Assembly: GCA_900553265.1 (NCBI GenBank)
Contig: USDD01000084.1
Coordinates: 1-10,923 of the forward strand
DNA from: an uncultured Eubacteriales bacterium
Lineage (GTDB): Bacteria > Bacillota > Clostridia > Christensenellales > Aristaeellaceae
Length of the DNA stretch: 10,923 nt
Direction: 5' to 3'
Positions 6,658 through 10,923 of this stretch are shown piece by piece (the stretch's first letter is position 1; each line of letters starts with the position of its first letter). The position numbers were made by a program, and so were the translations under genes. Below the pieces are notes generated by a model. The model was not told the DNA's origin. It made no database searches and was given only the letters and a program-made list of their open reading frames with translations.

Positions 6658-6691
6658 AAAAAAACGCCTCAAAGCAAGTTGCTTTGAGACG
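6658..6691 (-). terminator. Regulatory terminator of the T-box leader
   Basis: CGTCTCAAAGC (6691-6681) / GCTTTGAGGCG (6675-6665), one G-U pair, loop AACTT, followed by seven T (6664-6658). The CTCAAA in its 5' arm is also needed for the antiterminator (it pairs with TTTGAG at 6719-6714), so the two folds exclude each other. It sits 34 bases before the ligase start codon. Confidence 0.95.
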
Positions 6692-6938
6692 AATGCAAAC
6701 ATCCGCGGTACCACTCAAATTGCAGCAAAGGCGCTGCCTCTTTGGGACTCTGACAAGCCCTGTGCATTGACGCAGCCTCACGGGAAGGGTCTACCGGCGC
6801 AAGCGCTTTCTTCCTTCCGGCTCAGGAGTCTGATTGTTCGTCGGGATTGCACGTCCATGGCTCGCACCAACCGCCACTTCTCTGAAACGGAATCTCCGGG
6901 AGCATTCTCCCTCATTGCCTTTGGTTGTTTGAAATTGT
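6658..6938 (-). promoter_or_regulatory. T-box riboswitch controlling the acyl-CoA ligase fusion
   Basis: A T-box leader binds a matching tRNA; an uncharged acceptor end stabilises the antiterminator and allows readthrough. Seen here: Stem I base GGC (6919-6917)/GCC (6821-6819), a kink-turn AATGA/GA, GGGAG (6911-6907)/CTCCT (6828-6824), the specifier internal loop, helix CGG-A-GATT (6898-6891)/AATCCCG (6848-6842), and the distal arm GTGGC-GGTTGGTGCGA-GCCAT (6877-6857). A GGAAGG/CCTTCC stem (6818-6813/6788-6783) and a stem III GCAGC/GCTGC (6737-6733/6726-6722) follow. The antiterminator is TTTGAG, the 7-base bulge TGGTACC (6713-6707), then GCGGATG-TTTG-CATTCGT and CTCAAA. The bulge UGGU predicts a tRNA with discriminator base A. 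The specifier codon lies in 6841-6829 and is ambiguous by eye; the usual AGTA of the 5' side of that loop is not evident. Confidence 0.94.
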
Positions 6939-6944
6939 GAGTTT

Positions 6945-6973
6945 ATTATACGACCGATTTGCCCGCCTGTCAA
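6945..6973 (-). promoter_or_regulatory. Consensus promoter of the T-box/ligase transcript
   Basis: Minus strand TTGACA (6973-6968), a 17-base spacer and TATAAT (6950-6945): a perfect sigma-A promoter, with a start near 6938 just ahead of Stem I. Such a strong promoter is the normal partner of a terminator-type riboswitch, which then sets the output. It lies 45 bases past the gpr stop codon, so the ligase has its own transcript. Confidence 0.93.
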
Positions 6974-7017
6974 CGCGCAAAACCTGAAAAGTTGGGTTAA
7001 TTTGGTCGAAAGACGCT

Positions 7018-7935
7018 TCAATCCATCATGGCGGCAATCTCCGCGTCGCTCAGACCGGGATGCAGCGCGCGGTTGAGCCCTGAGGCGATGATGCCCGCCG
7101 CGTCCACGATCAGCGCGTCGATTTCACGGGGCGTGACGATCATTTCTCCCACGTCCTCGCTGAGCAGCTCGCGCTCCATCGCGTCCAGCGCGGCCTCGTC
7201 CTGAGGCGCATCCGGGTCGGAGAGTGCCTCAAAGGCGTCCCGGGCGAGGGTGGCGGCGTAGATCACCGTGGGCATGCCCACGGCGACCACGGGCACGCCC
7301 AGCGTCTCGGCGCTGAGCGCCTGCCGGAGATTGCCCACACCCGCGCCGGGCTGAATGCCCGTGTCCGTGAGCTGCAGGGTGCTTCCGATGCGCGCGGACG
7401 ACCGGGCGGACAGACTGTCGATGCAGATCACCGCACCGGGGCGGACACTCTCGGTCAGGCTGCGAACCATCTCCAGCGTCTCCACGCCGGTCACGCCAAG
7501 CACGCCCGGCGCGACGGCGCAGACGCTGCGCAGATCGCTTCGAAAGAAGTCGCTGCCGGTCATGTGGCGCGTGACCAGCGTGCGGTCGACGGTCAGCGCG
7601 CCCAGCGAATCCGGCGTGATGAAGCGATTGCCCAGCCCGACGACCAGCACCGGCGCGCTCTCGTCCTCCGGCAGCAGCCGCGCCAGCTCCTCCCCCAGCA
7701 GCGCGGCCATGGCCATGCGCGTCTCCGGGTCGCGCTCGCGCAGCAGCGGGCTCTCCAGCGTGAGATATTTTCCGCAGGCCTTGCCCAGCTCCTCGGCGGA
7801 GCCGGCGTCGGAGATGACCACCTCGGTCAGCTGAACGCCGCCCGTCTCCCATTGGCTGACCTGCACGCCGGGCATTTCCGATTTGCCCGACGCGCCGAAG
7901 GATTCCATCGCCAGATCGGTGCGCGGTGATTTCAT
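7018..7935 (-). CDS. gpr: GPR endopeptidase (spore germination protease), 305 aa
   Basis: Gpr is made as an inactive zymogen in the forespore and degrades small acid-soluble DNA-binding proteins (SASP) at germination, freeing the DNA and supplying amino acids. Family hallmarks in order: RTDLAMES at 5-12 (autoprocessing site, cleavage expected after D7), KYLTLES 56-62, VLVVGLGN 96-103, TPDSLG 107-112, VDRTLVTRH 116-124, APGVLGVTGVET 142-153, CIDSLSARS 171-179, PGAGVGN, GVPVVAVGMPTVI, and MIVTPREIDALI near the end. Asp117 and Asp173 lie in the blocks that hold the proposed catalytic aspartates. The ATG at 7935 has AGGAGG at 7948-7943. It is shorter than the Bacillus enzyme (about 370): the propeptide is only 7 residues, and a segment before the C-terminal VTP block is missing. 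Start and ribosome site leave no room for a longer propeptide. It lies downstream of rpoC behind terminators, so it is probably expressed independently. Confidence 0.97.
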   Translation of the reverse strand: MKSPRTDLAMESFGASGKSEMPGVQVSQWETGGVQLTEVVISDAGSAEELGKACGKYLTLESPLLRERDPETRMAMAALLGEELARLLPEDESAPVLVVGLGNRFITPDSLGALTVDRTLVTRHMTGSDFFRSDLRSVCAVAPGVLGVTGVETLEMVRSLTESVRPGAVICIDSLSARSSARIGSTLQLTDTGIQPGAGVGNLRQALSAETLGVPVVAVGMPTVIYAATLARDAFEALSDPDAPQDEAALDAMERELLSEDVGEMIVTPREIDALIVDAAGIIASGLNRALHPGLSDAEIAAMMD

Positions 7936-7986
7936 GTTGAGTCCTCCTCAGAAGCGTTTTGAAATCAGTATGCCCCAAAGCGCAGC

Positions 7987-8010
7987 AAAAAAGCCGCAAA
8001 CTGCGGCTTT
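7987..8010 (-). terminator. rpoC downstream terminator (second hairpin, with U-tract)
   Basis: Minus strand: GCCGCA-GTT-TGCGGC (8007-7993), extendable by A-T pairs, followed by six T (7992-7987). A compact, classical Rho-independent terminator about 50 bases past the rpoC stop. Confidence 0.9.
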
Positions 8011-8019
8011 TGACAGATC

Positions 8020-8047
8020 GAGCCGCCCCGTTTTATCGGAGCGGCTC
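8020..8047 (-). terminator. First hairpin after rpoC
   Basis: Minus strand: GAGCCGC-T-CCG (8047-8037), loop ATAAAA, CGG-G-GCGGCTC (8030-8020): 11 bp with one U-G pair. In the plus orientation that pair becomes a C-A mismatch, so the fold belongs to the rpoC transcript. It lacks a U-tract (GATCTGTC follows) and probably acts with the next hairpin, or protects the mRNA 3' end. The plus strand does show TTCTTTTTC after it, so activity against antisense transcription is possible. Confidence 0.6.
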
Positions 8048-8056
8048 TTCTTTTTC

Positions 8057-10923
<2,867 letters not shown>

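Noticed and set aside
4453..6687. A 744-codon open frame on the plus strand opposite the ligase
   Set aside because: It lies entirely antisense to a gene with all expected motifs, its composition (His, Val, Leu, Gly rich, no domain) is that of a GC-rich shadow frame, and it runs through the T-box terminator region. No ribosome site supports it.
6625..6714. Thirty extra in-frame codons upstream of the ligase start
   Set aside because: They would be encoded by the T-box bulge and terminator. AGGAGG at 6639-6634 fits the ATG at 6624.
7936..7985. A forespore (sigma-F/sigma-G) promoter upstream of gpr
   Set aside because: Expected from biology, and GCATA plus CATACTG-like strings occur near 7970, but I found no pair of -35 and -10 elements with correct spacing, so it is not reported as a feature.

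Overview
The window looks like chromosomal DNA of a GC-rich, endospore-forming member of the Clostridia (Bacillota). The evidence is a spore germination protease (Gpr), a canonical T-box riboswitch, strong AGGAGG-type ribosome binding sites, TTGACA/TATAAT promoters often with an extended -10, and an RpoC of the Firmicutes type. I see no phage, transposon or CRISPR sequence, and a genus cannot be named from this alone.

Layout, left to right. (1) 1-210: two minus-strand tRNA genes, tRNA-Arg(TCT) then tRNA-His(GTG), the latter cut by the left edge, behind a near-consensus promoter. (2) 274-1663: a divergently transcribed secreted WG-repeat-like protein with its own extended -10 promoter and terminator. 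(3) 1661-2826: a convergent minus-strand D-alanyl-D-alanine carboxypeptidase of the DacF/DacB type. (4) 2908-3715: a plus-strand SGNH hydrolase with a strong promoter, an inverted repeat overlapping its -10 and start point, and a terminator. (5) 3707-4219: a plus-strand small membrane-anchored protein of unknown function, followed by a hairpin-rich 3' region and a bidirectional terminator at 4325-4364. (6) 6973-4363: a minus-strand unit with a consensus promoter, a full T-box leader and a 753-residue XRE-HTH/cupin/acyl-CoA ligase fusion. (7) 7935-7018: gpr. (8) 10923-8057: the 3' four fifths of rpoC, running off the right edge, with tandem hairpins behind it.

Most of the window is housekeeping or envelope/spore functions (transcription, tRNA, cell wall trimming, SASP degradation). 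The unusual part is the T-box-controlled ligase. A T-box senses an uncharged tRNA, so an amino acid shortage should switch on an enzyme that converts a free carboxylic acid to its CoA thioester. The simplest reading is an assimilation route in which an external acid (branched-chain or arylacetic) is activated, reductively carboxylated to the 2-oxo acid and transaminated. The HTH-cupin head on the same chain suggests a second, protein-level layer of sensing. The tRNA species sensed could not be fixed by eye, and the candidates are listed under findings.
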